From NCBI GenBank assembly GCA_012513605.1, contig JAAZBV010000043.1, positions 1-53,521 of the forward strand: 53,521 nt of DNA, written 5' to 3'. The notes under the pieces are model-generated. The model had not been told where the DNA came from. It made no database searches and worked only from the letters and a program-made list of their open reading frames with translations. Source of the DNA: Desulfatiglans sp. (lineage in GTDB: Bacteria; Desulfobacterota; DSM-4660; Desulfatiglandales; HGW-15). Made by a program: the position numbers and the translations under genes. Below, in pieces: positions 7,806 to 14,907 of the stretch; within the stretch, counting starts at the first letter, position 1; every line of letters starts with the position of its first letter.

Positions 7806-9272
7806 ATGTCAACAGCGTTAATAATTGCAATCGGTTATTATGTTATCCTGAGTGTCGGCACCAGCATCTATCTCAAGAAAAAGGTAAAATCAGGCAGTGA
7901 TTTTGTAACAGGAGGCGGGCATACACTTGCCTGGCCGCTGATTACAGCCGGTTTTGTCCTGGCTCCCCTTGGAAGCGGCCATACCCTTTCACTATGGGAG
8001 GCATCAGCAGGTTTCGGTGCATCTGTTTTATGGTGGGGAATCATAGGCGGCGGTCTGTTTGTGCCCCTGTTTCTGTTATGGTTTGGGCCCTGGTTCAGAA
8101 GGCTTCATGTCCAGACATTTCCTGAAGGGATGGGAAAGATATTTGGAGATGGTATAGGCTGGCTTATTTCAGCGGTATTTCCTGCACAGCTCATTGGTAT
8201 CTGTATAGCTGAAATACTGGCCACTGCAACCGCATTTTATGCCCTCAGCGGCGAGGCCATTCCATTCAAACCTTACTGCGTACTTCTCGCGGTTGGCCTT
8301 ACAATTCTTTATATTATAGTAGCAGGCCTCCAGCAGGTAGCATGGATGAATTTTGTTAATGCGATTATGCTTATAGCTGGTTCATTTGCTGCTGTGTTTG
8401 CAACCGGAAGGTGGCTTAACAACGGTCATGGAGGATGGCAATCGGTAGCTGATTTCTATACAAATGCAAATTTACCTTTTCATTTGGGTATTCTTAATTT
8501 TTCACCGGATGTTATGTATGCGCTCCTTATCCCGTGCCTGTTTCTTCTCGTGTTCATGTGCAGTGCATCTCAGGCACAGTACCAGCCTCTTTTACTTGCA
8601 AGGTCTGAATCGGATATCCGCAAAGGTGTTTTTTATGCATCCTTTATAAACAGTCTTGTGACATATCCATGGGTAATTCTGGCACTGGTTGGTATGTCCA
8701 TTACGGGAATAGCCGCAGCAGGCGCCAAGCTTGCAGTACCGAAAATAGCATTGATGGCGCTTCCACAGTGGATGGTAGGCATATTGATGATTGCTCTTCT
8801 GGCTGCAACCCTTTCAACCAGTTCCCAGCTTATACTGGCTTCATCTCATATGATTGTTCATGACATTTTCAAGCGGGCGGTAAACCCAAAAATGAGTGAC
8901 AGGACATTCCTGATACTTACAAGGGTCATGATTTTTGTATGCGCCTTTATCGTGATTATTCCGGCACTTAAGCTCCAACTTGTGCTTTCCATATTCTTCT
9001 GGACATTTTCTTTTGGAATACCTGTATTTGGGGTTTACCTGATAGGTATGGTATGGAAGGTCAACAGATTTGCAGCATGGGTGACCATGCTGGCTGGTTA
9101 CGGTGCAAATTTTCTGTGGACATTTGCTCCGCCCACATGGCTGCCTGACTATATGAGCCTGAATGTATACCCAACCACATTTGCAACAGTTTTTTTTGGT
9201 GTTTTCCTGAATCTTATTTTGCCTGGAAAACCGGGTTATTTGCGGCAGCTTAAAATGGCAGAGCAGAAGTAG
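7806..9272 (+). CDS. sodium:solute symporter family (SSF) transporter
   Basis: The product is 488 aa with about 13 predicted membrane segments, matching the SSF fold and length. It opens with a helix and a basic loop (KKKVKSGSDFVTGGGHTL), and the first repeat is glycine-rich (GFVLAPLGSGHTLSLWEASAGFG). The substrate cannot be read from sequence; the family includes acetate, pantothenate, proline and sugar carriers. GAGGGAGGG lies before the ATG. Two very small membrane-protein genes follow at close spacing with strong ribosome-binding sites. They could be accessory subunits, by analogy with small partners known for other SSF carriers. The gene may respond to the upstream regulator, but no sigma-54 site was found before it. 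Confidence 0.88.
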   Translation: MSTALIIAIGYYVILSVGTSIYLKKKVKSGSDFVTGGGHTLAWPLITAGFVLAPLGSGHTLSLWEASAGFGASVLWWGIIGGGLFVPLFLLWFGPWFRRLHVQTFPEGMGKIFGDGIGWLISAVFPAQLIGICIAEILATATAFYALSGEAIPFKPYCVLLAVGLTILYIIVAGLQQVAWMNFVNAIMLIAGSFAAVFATGRWLNNGHGGWQSVADFYTNANLPFHLGILNFSPDVMYALLIPCLFLLVFMCSASQAQYQPLLLARSESDIRKGVFYASFINSLVTYPWVILALVGMSITGIAAAGAKLAVPKIALMALPQWMVGILMIALLAATLSTSSQLILASSHMIVHDIFKRAVNPKMSDRTFLILTRVMIFVCAFIVIIPALKLQLVLSIFFWTFSFGIPVFGVYLIGMVWKVNRFAAWVTMLAGYGANFLWTFAPPTWLPDYMSLNVYPTTFATVFFGVFLNLILPGKPGYLRQLKMAEQK

Positions 9273-9315
9273 CGTAAAAATTTAACAAAATATATCTATA
9301 AAAGGAGAAAACAAT

Positions 9316-9423
9316 ATGGCATGGCCTTGGAAAATACTTTTAATACAATTTTTTATAACAATGGGAATGGCTGTGGTATTTTATATTATCTGGAGACTCG
9401 CTCACCCCGGAAAAAAGTGGTAG
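9316..9423 (+). CDS. 35-aa single-pass membrane microprotein
   Basis: The peptide starts MAWPWKILLIQFFITMGM and ends HPGKKW. It has one long hydrophobic helix (residues about 7-27), then a short basic tail. AAAGGAG at ideal spacing precedes the ATG. It lies 43 bases after the symporter stop and 28 bases before a second microprotein gene, so the three appear co-transcribed. The positive-inside rule puts the C-terminus in the cytoplasm. I recognise no family. A small subunit or stabiliser of the symporter is the simplest idea. Confidence 0.65.
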   Translation: MAWPWKILLIQFFITMGMAVVFYIIWRLAHPGKKW

Positions 9424-9451
9424 GTCTTTATTTTAAAGAGAGGAGGTTATT

Positions 9452-9565
9452 ATGCCTTTATTAGATGCTGCTATAGCTTATTATCTGTGTAGTATCATGT
9501 TTATCCTTGGCCTGATTATTATTTTTGGGGCAATCAAACAGAAGTTTTGGAAAAATAAAAAATAG
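9452..9565 (+). CDS. 37-aa single-pass membrane microprotein
   Basis: The peptide starts MPLLDAAIAYYLCSIM and ends KQKFWKNKK. A hydrophobic helix (residues about 6-27) is followed by a strongly basic tail. GAGAGGAGG precedes the ATG, one of the strongest ribosome-binding sites in the window, so translation is very likely. It is third in the symporter cluster. It is not a sequence duplicate of the preceding 35-aa peptide, but both share the layout of one helix and a basic C-terminus. Function is unknown. Confidence 0.65.
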   Translation: MPLLDAAIAYYLCSIMFILGLIIIFGAIKQKFWKNKK

Positions 9566-9644
9566 TTATCAATGATTAACAGATTTTAATTACTTAACGG
9601 GGCATGGAATCATAATCTATTGCCCTTTTTTATCTCTGCAACAG

Positions 9645-10538
9645 ATGGATAATGTACTTATAGCAATAGGATTGACCCTGTTTGCGGGCATGGCGACCGG
9701 CATCGGGAGTGTGCTGGCCTTTTTTGCCAAAAAGGATAATCACCGCTTCCTATCTCTTGCCACAGGCTTTTCAGCTGGTGTAATGCTCTATGTCTCATTT
9801 GTGGAAATTTTTTTCAAGGGCCTTGAAACCCTTGTAGAGCAGTATGGCGAGAGGTTGGGTAACTGGATAAATGCAGCCTCCTTTTTTGGAGGGATACTCT
9901 TGATAGGTGTTATTGACAGGCTTATTCCTGCTGCAGAAAACCCTCATGAGATACATTCAGACAGTGAGAAGGCATTAATGAAGAACCCTCTGGCCCCACC
10001 ACCCTTTACAGAGGATGGTTTGAAAAAGAGAGATCAGGGTACTCATGATCACAGCCCCGGCCATAACAGGCTGATGCGTATGGGCCTTTTTACCGCCCTT
10101 GCCATTGGTATCCACAATTTCCCTGAGGGGCTTGCCACATTCTTAGCCGCCCTTGATGACCCGTCGCTGGGCATTGCAATAGCTGTTGCCATTGCTCTTC
10201 ACAATATCCCTGAAGGCATAAGCGTTTCTGTCCCCATTTTTTATGCCACTGGCAACAGAAAAAAGGCATTCCTGTTTTCATTATTAAGCGGTCTTGCAGA
10301 ACCTGTGGGCGCAGTTACCGCCTATATCATCCTGAGGTTTATAATTGGCTGGCAGACATCAATTGTTCCTCAGGGTTTTATGGCAGTCATGTTCGGAGGC
10401 GTTGCAGGAATCATGGTATATATAAGCCTTGATGAGCTTATCCCCACCAGCAGGGCATATGGCAAAGGGCATGACAGCATAATCGGTCTTATAACCGGAA
10501 TGGCCGTTATGGCCTTAAGCCTGCTTATGTTTAAATAA
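9645..10538 (+). CDS. zupT: ZIP-family metal transporter (ZupT-like)
   Basis: The product is 297 aa with eight predicted membrane segments. The ZIP signature residues are in paired segments: [14 protein letters not shown] (helix IV) and [13 protein letters not shown] (helix V), which supply the His and Glu ligands of the metal path. [11 protein letters not shown] follows in helix VI. The cytoplasmic loop between helices III and IV (residues about 100-145) is longer than in the E. coli protein (about 257 aa) and carries several His. Likely role: uptake of zinc or other divalent cations across the inner membrane. No strong ribosome-binding site is visible before the ATG. It is the last chromosomal gene before the integrated element; the displaced tRNA fragment begins seven bases after its stop. 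Confidence 0.9.
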   Translation: MDNVLIAIGLTLFAGMATGIGSVLAFFAKKDNHRFLSLATGFSAGVMLYVSFVEIFFKGLETLVEQYGERLGNWINAASFFGGILLIGVIDRLIPAAENPHEIHSDSEKALMKNPLAPPPFTEDGLKKRDQGTHDHSPGHNRLMRMGLFTALAIGIHNFPEGLATFLAALDDPSLGIAIAVAIALHNIPEGISVSVPIFYATGNRKKAFLFSLLSGLAEPVGAVTAYIILRFIIGWQTSIVPQGFMAVMFGGVAGIMVYISLDELIPTSRAYGKGHDSIIGLITGMAVMALSLLMFK

Positions 10539-10545
10539 CAGATGG

Positions 10546-10602
10546 TGCCGAAGGTCGGAATCGAACCGACACGGGCGTAAAGCCCACTGGATTTTGAGTC
10601 CA
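10546..10602 (-). pseudogene. displaced 3' half of tRNA-Leu (left attachment site)
   Basis: These 57 bases match 17227-17283, the 3' half of the intact tRNA-Leu(CAA), at 53 positions. Identity stops just past the anticodon arm. It covers acceptor 3' strand, T arm, variable arm and anticodon arm, with no 5' half. The longest identical stretch at the crossover end is CACTGGATTTTGAGTCCA. This is the expected remnant of the original chromosomal tRNA end after integration at the anticodon arm. The four differences lie in the T loop and as a matched pair in the variable arm. Confidence 0.88.
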
Positions 10603-10774
10603 AATCTAAAGGGATTTTATTGTATTAAAATGAAATGTTAAGGACGGATAAAAATAAATATATTTAAATAGTTACCTGTTATTTAGGATTAAAATGTAAT
10701 GCGGTTATATCTTTTGAAATAGTAGGTTATTTTAGCGGATCTGTTGACCATATGATGACCAAATATGATTTTAA

Positions 10775-10813
10775 AGTCGCTCTGGAAGTGAATTTTCAGG
10801 GCGATTTTTTTTA
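10775..10813 (+). terminator. rho-independent terminator at the element's left end
   Basis: Arms 10775-10784 and 10797-10806 form a 10-bp stem with two G-U pairs, followed by a run of eight T. In the integrated state it could stop read-through from zupT. In the excised circle it would lie just downstream of the integrase gene. No gene is seen in 10603-11225 apart from the elements listed here. Confidence 0.65.
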
Positions 10814-10948
10814 TAAAATTTCAATTTTTAATTTTTAAATATGCAATTTTAAAGCTTAAAAACCTCCAAAAATTAGAAAAAAATTAATATTTTTTAAAAA
10901 AATCATAACTTATTGATAATACATGCAAAAAGACGTTTTGATTGCGTT

Positions 10949-10974
10949 TCATAGGACTATATATAGTCCTATGA
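10949..10974. promoter_or_regulatory. perfect 26-bp palindrome before the rep promoter
   Basis: The arm TCATAGGACTATA is followed directly by its reverse complement with no spacer. It lies 35 bases upstream of a consensus promoter that reads into the Rep-like gene. Long uninterrupted palindromes here are typical dimer operators, for example for Rep autoregulation or a repressor. No T-run follows, so it is not an obvious terminator. Confidence 0.6.
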
Positions 10975-11008
10975 TAAATTTGTAACTAATTGTAATTATT
11001 ATAAAAAC

Positions 11009-11037
11009 TTGACACTTCATTTAATTGGACTTAACAT
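11009..11037 (+). promoter_or_regulatory. sigma-70 promoter for the rep gene
   Basis: A perfect -35 TTGACA (11009-11014), a 17-base spacer and TAACAT (11032-11037). Transcription would begin near 11044, giving a leader of about 180 nt before the rep start, long enough to carry RNA-level control. Confidence 0.7.
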
Positions 11038-11161
11038 TTTTATAAATTAATCCTGATTTTGGAATTTTAAATCGGTGAACCCAAAAGTTAAGGTTTTGAA
11101 TTATGTGGCTGGTTTTGATTTTAACGTTTGCGCCTGCTGGGGCTTGAGGGTGTGGAATAGC

Positions 11162-11226
11162 TCTTCACCCCAGATGCCTCTTCCACTCTTCAGCTTTGGC
11201 GGGCGCAAAAAAATCCGGGGTGAAGA
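11162..11226 (+). promoter_or_regulatory. leader stem that would mask the rep ribosome-binding site
   Basis: TCTTCACCCC (11162-11171) is fully complementary to GGGGTGAAGA (11217-11226), which holds the only Shine-Dalgarno-like sequence and the A of the rep ATG. A competing pairing of 11130-11139 with 11197-11206 crosses this stem, so either a pseudoknot or two alternative folds are possible. Layouts like this control Rep translation in several plasmid families. The fold itself is inference. Confidence 0.5.
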
Positions 11227-11975
11227 TGCATTTGTTTTCTGAAAAGGAATATGGCGAGGACCTGAATGGTAACCGGTTTTTTAAGATTGACAAGAAAATG
11301 ATCATCGAAAAGCGATGGGCTCTTATGCCTTTGAGTGTAAAAAAAATATTTCCAGGGCTTTATTACCATATGAACGTACAGGGGCAGTCATGGCCGAGTG
11401 AAGGAACGCTAGGATCTATGTGTGGTGTATCAGCAAAGACCGTTAGACAGGGGCTGAGCTGGATGATTGAGAATCATGGTTTGAAATTTATCTGGAAAAT
11501 GACAGCCATGAACAGAAAACACAAGGTATTTACACTTCCCACAATAAATGAGAATGCGAAAACTTTTTACTTTCATAAGGTTTTACTATCTGGCGGCAAC
11601 TGGCGTCAATTAAAGCCAGCTCCTGCGGCGTTATACATGGTCTTGCGAACCTTCAGCCGCTGGGATGAAGAGGAAGCAATTTATGACACCTCTGACCCTT
11701 CCGAGATAGCAGAAGCATATGGATCTCGCACATTCGAATTTTGTGATATTGACGCATCCTTCTTATGTTCGTATGCCGGTATTGCTCGTCAGAATTTCTG
11801 GCCTGCGATAGCTGATTTACGTAAAAAATTTTTGGTAGATGAAGAGGTATTTGATGGAAAGCTGAAAGTATTCCTGATCCCAGACAAAAGGTTTAAATTT
11901 GATTTTCTTAACGGACAGGTTCAGGAGAGCTTTGGTTATGAAGCAAATAAACTGGAAAAAAACTATGTGTCTTAA
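11226..11975 (+). CDS. winged-helix replication-initiator-like protein (Rep)
   Basis: The product is 249 aa from the ATG at 11226. A TTG 30 bases upstream is possible, but it lacks a ribosome-binding site. Residues about 45-90 form a helix-turn-helix (WPSEGTLGSMCGVSAKTVRQGLSWMIENHGL). A second winged-helix-like unit lies at about 130-220 (APAALYMVLRTFSRWDE, then SYAGIARQNFWPAIADLRKKF). Tandem winged-helix domains are the architecture of iteron-binding theta Rep proteins. Five iterons begin inside its last codons, which strongly supports this role. It has a consensus promoter, an upstream palindrome and a candidate leader stem. I do not recognise a named Rep family, and a phage-type replication or regulatory DNA-binding protein is the alternative. 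Confidence 0.6.
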   Translation: MHLFSEKEYGEDLNGNRFFKIDKKMIIEKRWALMPLSVKKIFPGLYYHMNVQGQSWPSEGTLGSMCGVSAKTVRQGLSWMIENHGLKFIWKMTAMNRKHKVFTLPTINENAKTFYFHKVLLSGGNWRQLKPAPAALYMVLRTFSRWDEEEAIYDTSDPSEIAEAYGSRTFEFCDIDASFLCSYAGIARQNFWPAIADLRKKFLVDEEVFDGKLKVFLIPDKRFKFDFLNGQVQESFGYEANKLEKNYVS

Positions 11976-12069
11976 TTTTACCGGTTCGGCTGTCTTAGAA
12001 TTACCGTTTCGTGTCTTAATTTGGGCGCTGTTTGTCGTAATTTTACCGCGGTTTGTCTTAGAATTACCG
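11968..12069 (+). repeat. five-copy iteron array (candidate replication origin)
   Basis: Copies of a 16-base unit close to TGTCTTAATTTTACCG start at 11968, 11991, 12012, 12033 and 12054, with periods of 23, 21, 21 and 21 bases, about two helical turns. Copies 2 and 5 have the variant centre TTAGAATTACCG; copy 3 is the most degenerate. Copy 1 overlaps the rep stop codon. Spacing on one face of the helix next to a Rep-like gene is the hallmark of iteron origins. Confidence 0.75.
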
Positions 12070-12145
12070 ACAATATAGGTATTTATACAGGTTTTTATAT
12101 AGGTTTTATAGGTATAGATATAGGTGTCCGTTTTAAAAAACGGAC
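12070..12145. other. AT-rich segment with short repeats and an inverted repeat
   Basis: Directly after the iterons, ATAGGT-like hexamers recur several times (near 12075, 12099, 12108 and 12119) in AT-rich sequence that would suit a DNA unwinding element. It ends with a perfect inverted repeat, GTCCGTTTT (12126-12134) and AAAACGGAC (12137-12145). The following 12146-12395 is AT-rich with no convincing gene. Confidence 0.5.
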
Positions 12146-12333
12146 TTTCATATAATAAAAAAGGTTTTAAAAATATCATGGGAAAAAAACAAACTTTCAT
12201 AAAAATTTACAGTATTTTTAAACATGAAATACATATCCTTCAGGATACAATCCTTTTCCTCAAAAGATTAATCATAATGCTTTATATCCCTGTTATTGTT
12301 AAATATTATACGCTTTTGTTAAAGATATGTGTT

Positions 12334-12361
12334 TTGAGTCTGAAAATGTATACAGTATATG
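12334..12361 (+). promoter_or_regulatory. possible promoter before the 79-aa gene
   Basis: TTGAGT (12334-12339), a 16-base spacer and TATATG (12356-12361) lie 35 bases before the gene at 12396. Both boxes deviate from consensus, so this is tentative. Confidence 0.35.
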
Positions 12362-12395
12362 ATGCCGGGCGCATACATGTGTAAGGAGATAATAT

Positions 12396-12635
12396 ATGCA
12401 AAAACAACAACTTATGGCAGAAATAGGGAGACTGGCAAATGATCTTAGCCGCAGATTACGATCTTCAAAGAGTTTCCCTGAAGCAAAAAATATCTTGGCT
12501 TTATCGCGGTTACTGAATGAGTACAATGAAATGGTATCAACTGGAGAAGGCCCTGAGGATAAAAAACATACTCAGGAATATATAAGGCAGCACGGGCAGG
12601 GTTATGAGGTCGCAATGGGCCTTAACAAAAAATAA
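12396..12635 (+). CDS. small helical hypothetical protein of the element
   Basis: The product is 79 aa, charged and mostly helical, rich in Arg, Leu and Glu (AEIGRLANDLSRRLRSS, then ILALSRLLNEYNEM), and ends in GLNKK. TAAGGAG at good spacing precedes the ATG. It lies between the iteron origin and the excisionase-like gene, 48 bases before the latter, so the two may be co-transcribed. I do not recognise a family. Given its position, an accessory replication or copy-control role is possible but not shown. Confidence 0.65.
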   Translation: MQKQQLMAEIGRLANDLSRRLRSSKSFPEAKNILALSRLLNEYNEMVSTGEGPEDKKHTQEYIRQHGQGYEVAMGLNKK

Positions 12636-12683
12636 GGTTAACTATTTATTATTAATAATATTTTTAAATGGAGGAAACATAAA

Positions 12684-12890
12684 ATGATTGCAGAAAAAAA
12701 ACAAGAAGGGGGAATACCGCAGCTTTTAAACATCAAGCAGGTTGCGACTATTTTAAATGTGAATCCGAAGTCCTTATATAATCAACATAGCGCGGGAACT
12801 TTGAGAATAAAGGCCAAACGGATAGGCAACAAACGAGGCTTGATCAGATTCGATTTAAGAGACGTTCAATCTTACATTGATAGCTTGTAA
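12684..12890 (+). CDS. excisionase-like helix-turn-helix protein
   Basis: The product is 68 aa. Residues about 14-65 match the MerR-like HTH_17 domain found in excisionases and AlpA-like regulators: LLNIKQVATILNVNPKSLYNQHSAGTL, then a basic wing with RFDLRDVQSYI. TGGAGG precedes the ATG. In an element with a tyrosine integrase, such a protein usually acts as a recombination directionality factor or as an activator of int. It is followed directly by the GC-rich structured block. Confidence 0.75.
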   Translation: MIAEKKQEGGIPQLLNIKQVATILNVNPKSLYNQHSAGTLRIKAKRIGNKRGLIRFDLRDVQSYIDSL

Positions 12891-13270
12891 TGGCTTGTAG
12901 ACGCGCTGGATTTATAATCCAGTTGATAACATCAAGACCCTTTACTGGCAATGGTCTTAAAGGCCTTGGTCATCACATAGTCAACAAGTTTACACTGGGA
13001 CATTTACCTGACAGATTGGCCGATGCGCCGACTTGCAGGGTGTTCCGGGGTTATGAAATACCCGGGGCATATCCGGATCGGGGGAGACCTGGAAACCTCG
13101 CCCTCTTGCAAGGATGCCCCGGGCTCCTTCTTTTCCTCCCTGTCAGGCCATACAGGAAGGAAAGGCAGACCATATAGCAGGGGGTTTATGGATGCTGAAG
13201 GAAGGCGGTAGCACAATGATATCAGAACATACCCCCCCCTCCCAAAATCATAGACACCCGGGGGGGTGTT
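12891..13270 (+). ncRNA. candidate structured RNA with a tRNA-Leu-like start
   Basis: This GC-rich block in an AT-rich element has no convincing reading frame. On the plus strand it has successive strong stems: 12906-12912/12916-12922, 12923-12927/12931-12935, 13061-13070/13114-13123 (10 bp, enclosing 13081-13086/13097-13103), 13131-13143/13152-13164 (13 bp, one mismatch) and a C-run/G-run stem 13231-13238/13260-13267 followed by TGTTTT. A crossing pair 13032-13037/13107-13112 could make a pseudoknot. GTAGACGCGCTGGA at 12897-12910 is identical to the D/anticodon-arm part of the tRNA-Leu, and TCCAG follows at the tRNA spacing. The T arm and acceptor are absent, so it is not a normal tRNA. The boundaries and strand are estimates. 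The bases 13271-13381 hold nothing further. Confidence 0.4.
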
Positions 13271-13381
13271 TTGCGACTGCGGTAAGTGACCACAAATTTG
13301 TTAGGTTTTTTACGCATATAAGGAAAAAAATCCCAAGGGGAATCAAACATACAAACAATATTATTTATGGAGGGAAAAGAA

Positions 13382-13804
13382 ATGAATTTTATGGATTGTC
13401 AGACAGAAAATGGTTTACGTGTTATTTGTGCGGGTTGGCCTGAGGGTGATGCAACTTCTTCAAGGCATATTGCATCAATAGGGATTGGAAATCATGAGGA
13501 AAGGATTGACCGGCTTTCAGAGGGTTCTATCAGCCTGGGCAAAAGGATAACGCGCTTAGAGGGCCAGGATAATGCTGCCCATGTTGAAATGGCGAATCAA
13601 GAGGCCTCTATGCCTTTTGATGAAAGGGCAGAGGATAAAATGGTTGACCAAATTCTCGCTCTTGGAAATTCAGATCCTTTGATCAAACGAAAGGCCATTG
13701 GTAAAATTGAGGCTGAAGGCATGACCCGCGAAGAGGCCCGGGAAGACCTCCTTGAGGACGCCCTTGTTGATCGTATCCTTAAAAGGGGAGGGAAACAATC
13801 ATGA
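13382..13804 (+). CDS. hypothetical acidic cargo protein
   Basis: The product is 140 aa from the ATG at 13382. The ATG 15 bases upstream is rejected because the GGAGGG ribosome-binding site lies inside that stretch. Residues about 30-60 look helical (EERIDRLSEGSISLGKRITRLEGQD, heptad-like). The C-terminal half is charged (DKMVDQILALGNSDPLIKRKAIGKIEAEGMTREEAREDLLEDALVDRIL). No family is recognised. Its stop overlaps the next start in an ATGA, so it is translationally coupled with the coiled-coil protein, and the two probably work together. Confidence 0.75.
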   Translation: MNFMDCQTENGLRVICAGWPEGDATSSRHIASIGIGNHEERIDRLSEGSISLGKRITRLEGQDNAAHVEMANQEASMPFDERAEDKMVDQILALGNSDPLIKRKAIGKIEAEGMTREEAREDLLEDALVDRILKRGGKQS

Positions 13805-14574
13805 AGACAGTCGCTGAATTAACCAATGAAATCGATGAGATAAAGCAAAAGATCGATGCCTTGAAGGCTGAAAAGGCCGATAAAGAAAAGGAAATAGGCA
13901 GCTTGAGGGCCTCAAATATCAAGTTGATCATAAATACAGCTGACAGGGAAAGAAAACCTGCGTCGATTTCATCCGGGGTAAATCGTATAACAATATTACA
14001 AACAGAAAATGAGCAGCTCGAAGGAGCTCTTCAGATTCTTGACGGCCAGCTTGATACTTTACAGAATGAGTTTGCAGTTGCAAGCCTTAAACAAGAACTG
14101 CAAACAAATTATTATGAAAAGTTAGGCCCGTATTTAAAAAAAGCATATGAGATTTTATCAGGGTTACAGGCCCTTAATGATTATGGCAAAGTTGTTACTG
14201 AGTTGATTGAAGAACTTGGCAAAATGCGGAACCCTTTGCAGTCGGGGCTTTACCAAATTTTCATGAAATGTAAGAGTTATGAGGTGTTTCAGGCCCTGGA
14301 ATTTCCTTGGGGTGAAGAGCTGAAAAAATTTCAACTCTGCACGGCGATAATGGCCCATGAAAAAGAGCTTGAAACTCTTCTGCAGGAAGTGAAAATTTTT
14401 TCCAATATTTTTTATGGAAGCGAGTTTTCCTTGATACCGACACTTTCTTCAACAATACCGAAAGAACCTATGGGACCTGTAAAAGTTAGTAATAAAGCAA
14501 TATTGGGTTCTTTTTCAGGAGACAACGAAACGGAAGCAAATCGAATGCAGCAAAGGGCGGATCTTGGCCTTTAA
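13801..14574 (+). CDS. coiled-coil hypothetical cargo protein
   Basis: The product is 257 aa. Residues 1 to about 100 are a strong coiled coil (LTNEIDEIKQKIDALKAEK, then NEQLEGALQILDGQLDTLQNE). Residues about 100-210 form a helical domain with aromatic residues, and the tail is low in complexity. It overlaps the previous gene by four bases (ATGA), so the two are coupled. There is no signal peptide, membrane helix or enzyme motif. I do not recognise it. A structural, partition-like or host-interaction role for the element is possible. Confidence 0.75.
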   Translation: MKTVAELTNEIDEIKQKIDALKAEKADKEKEIGSLRASNIKLIINTADRERKPASISSGVNRITILQTENEQLEGALQILDGQLDTLQNEFAVASLKQELQTNYYEKLGPYLKKAYEILSGLQALNDYGKVVTELIEELGKMRNPLQSGLYQIFMKCKSYEVFQALEFPWGEELKKFQLCTAIMAHEKELETLLQEVKIFSNIFYGSEFSLIPTLSSTIPKEPMGPVKVSNKAILGSFSGDNETEANRMQQRADLGL

Positions 14575-14655
14575 TATGAAATGAAACCCTGGATGCATGG
14601 ACAGAACGCTTTCAGGGTTTCTGATAATTGATAGATAGATTTTGAGAGGTTATTC

Positions 14656-14907
14656 ATGGGAAGTATAATAAAAAAAAATAATTATGGGTCTAATGGTGAA
14701 TCGATTATCGAAGCGCCTTCTTTGTTACTTCCAATACAAATTGGTAGCGGTAAAGTTAAAATAAAGGTACAGGCAAATTATTTCTTTAAAGATGATAAGG
14801 GTATATACTTCTGGGCTCCGGCTCCAACTCTTGTGATTTTTGAACATGATTTACCAATACCTGAAAATGTAGCGAATATCAGTGTCTCTCTTACTGAGGT
14901 TTTTTAG
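14656..14907 (+). CDS. hypothetical small beta-rich protein
   Basis: The product is 83 aa, mainly predicted beta strands (LLLPIQIGSGKVKIKVQANYFF, then GIYFWAPAPTLVIFEH). GAGAGG precedes the ATG. It lies 81 bases after the coiled-coil gene and may belong to the same transcript. Its 3' end overlaps the convergent gene at 14891 by 17 bases. No family is recognised. Confidence 0.55.
   Translation: MGSIIKKNNYGSNGESIIEAPSLLLPIQIGSGKVKIKVQANYFFKDDKGIYFWAPAPTLVIFEHDLPIPENVANISVSLTEVF

Noticed and set aside
11817-12200. 127-codon leftward frame over the rep end and iterons
   Set aside because: It is a by-product of the direct repeats and the AT-rich segment, with no ribosome-binding site.
12124-12384. 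86-codon frame after the iterons
   Set aside because: The sequence is low in complexity (many Ile, Lys, Leu, Tyr), reflects AT-rich DNA, and has no ribosome-binding site.
12891-12960. A complete extra tRNA gene in the element
   Set aside because: The anticodon-arm and variable-arm-like parts fit, but the D stem, T arm with its TTC loop and the acceptor stem do not form.
12890-13211. Overlapping frames of 95 and 62 codons in the GC-rich block
   Set aside because: They lack ribosome-binding sites, run through strong stems and show no protein-like composition. Structured RNA explains the block better.
13114-13443. 109-codon frame reading into the cargo gene
   Set aside because: It crosses the C-run/G-run stem and overlaps the well-initiated gene at 13382 in another frame, with no ribosome-binding site.
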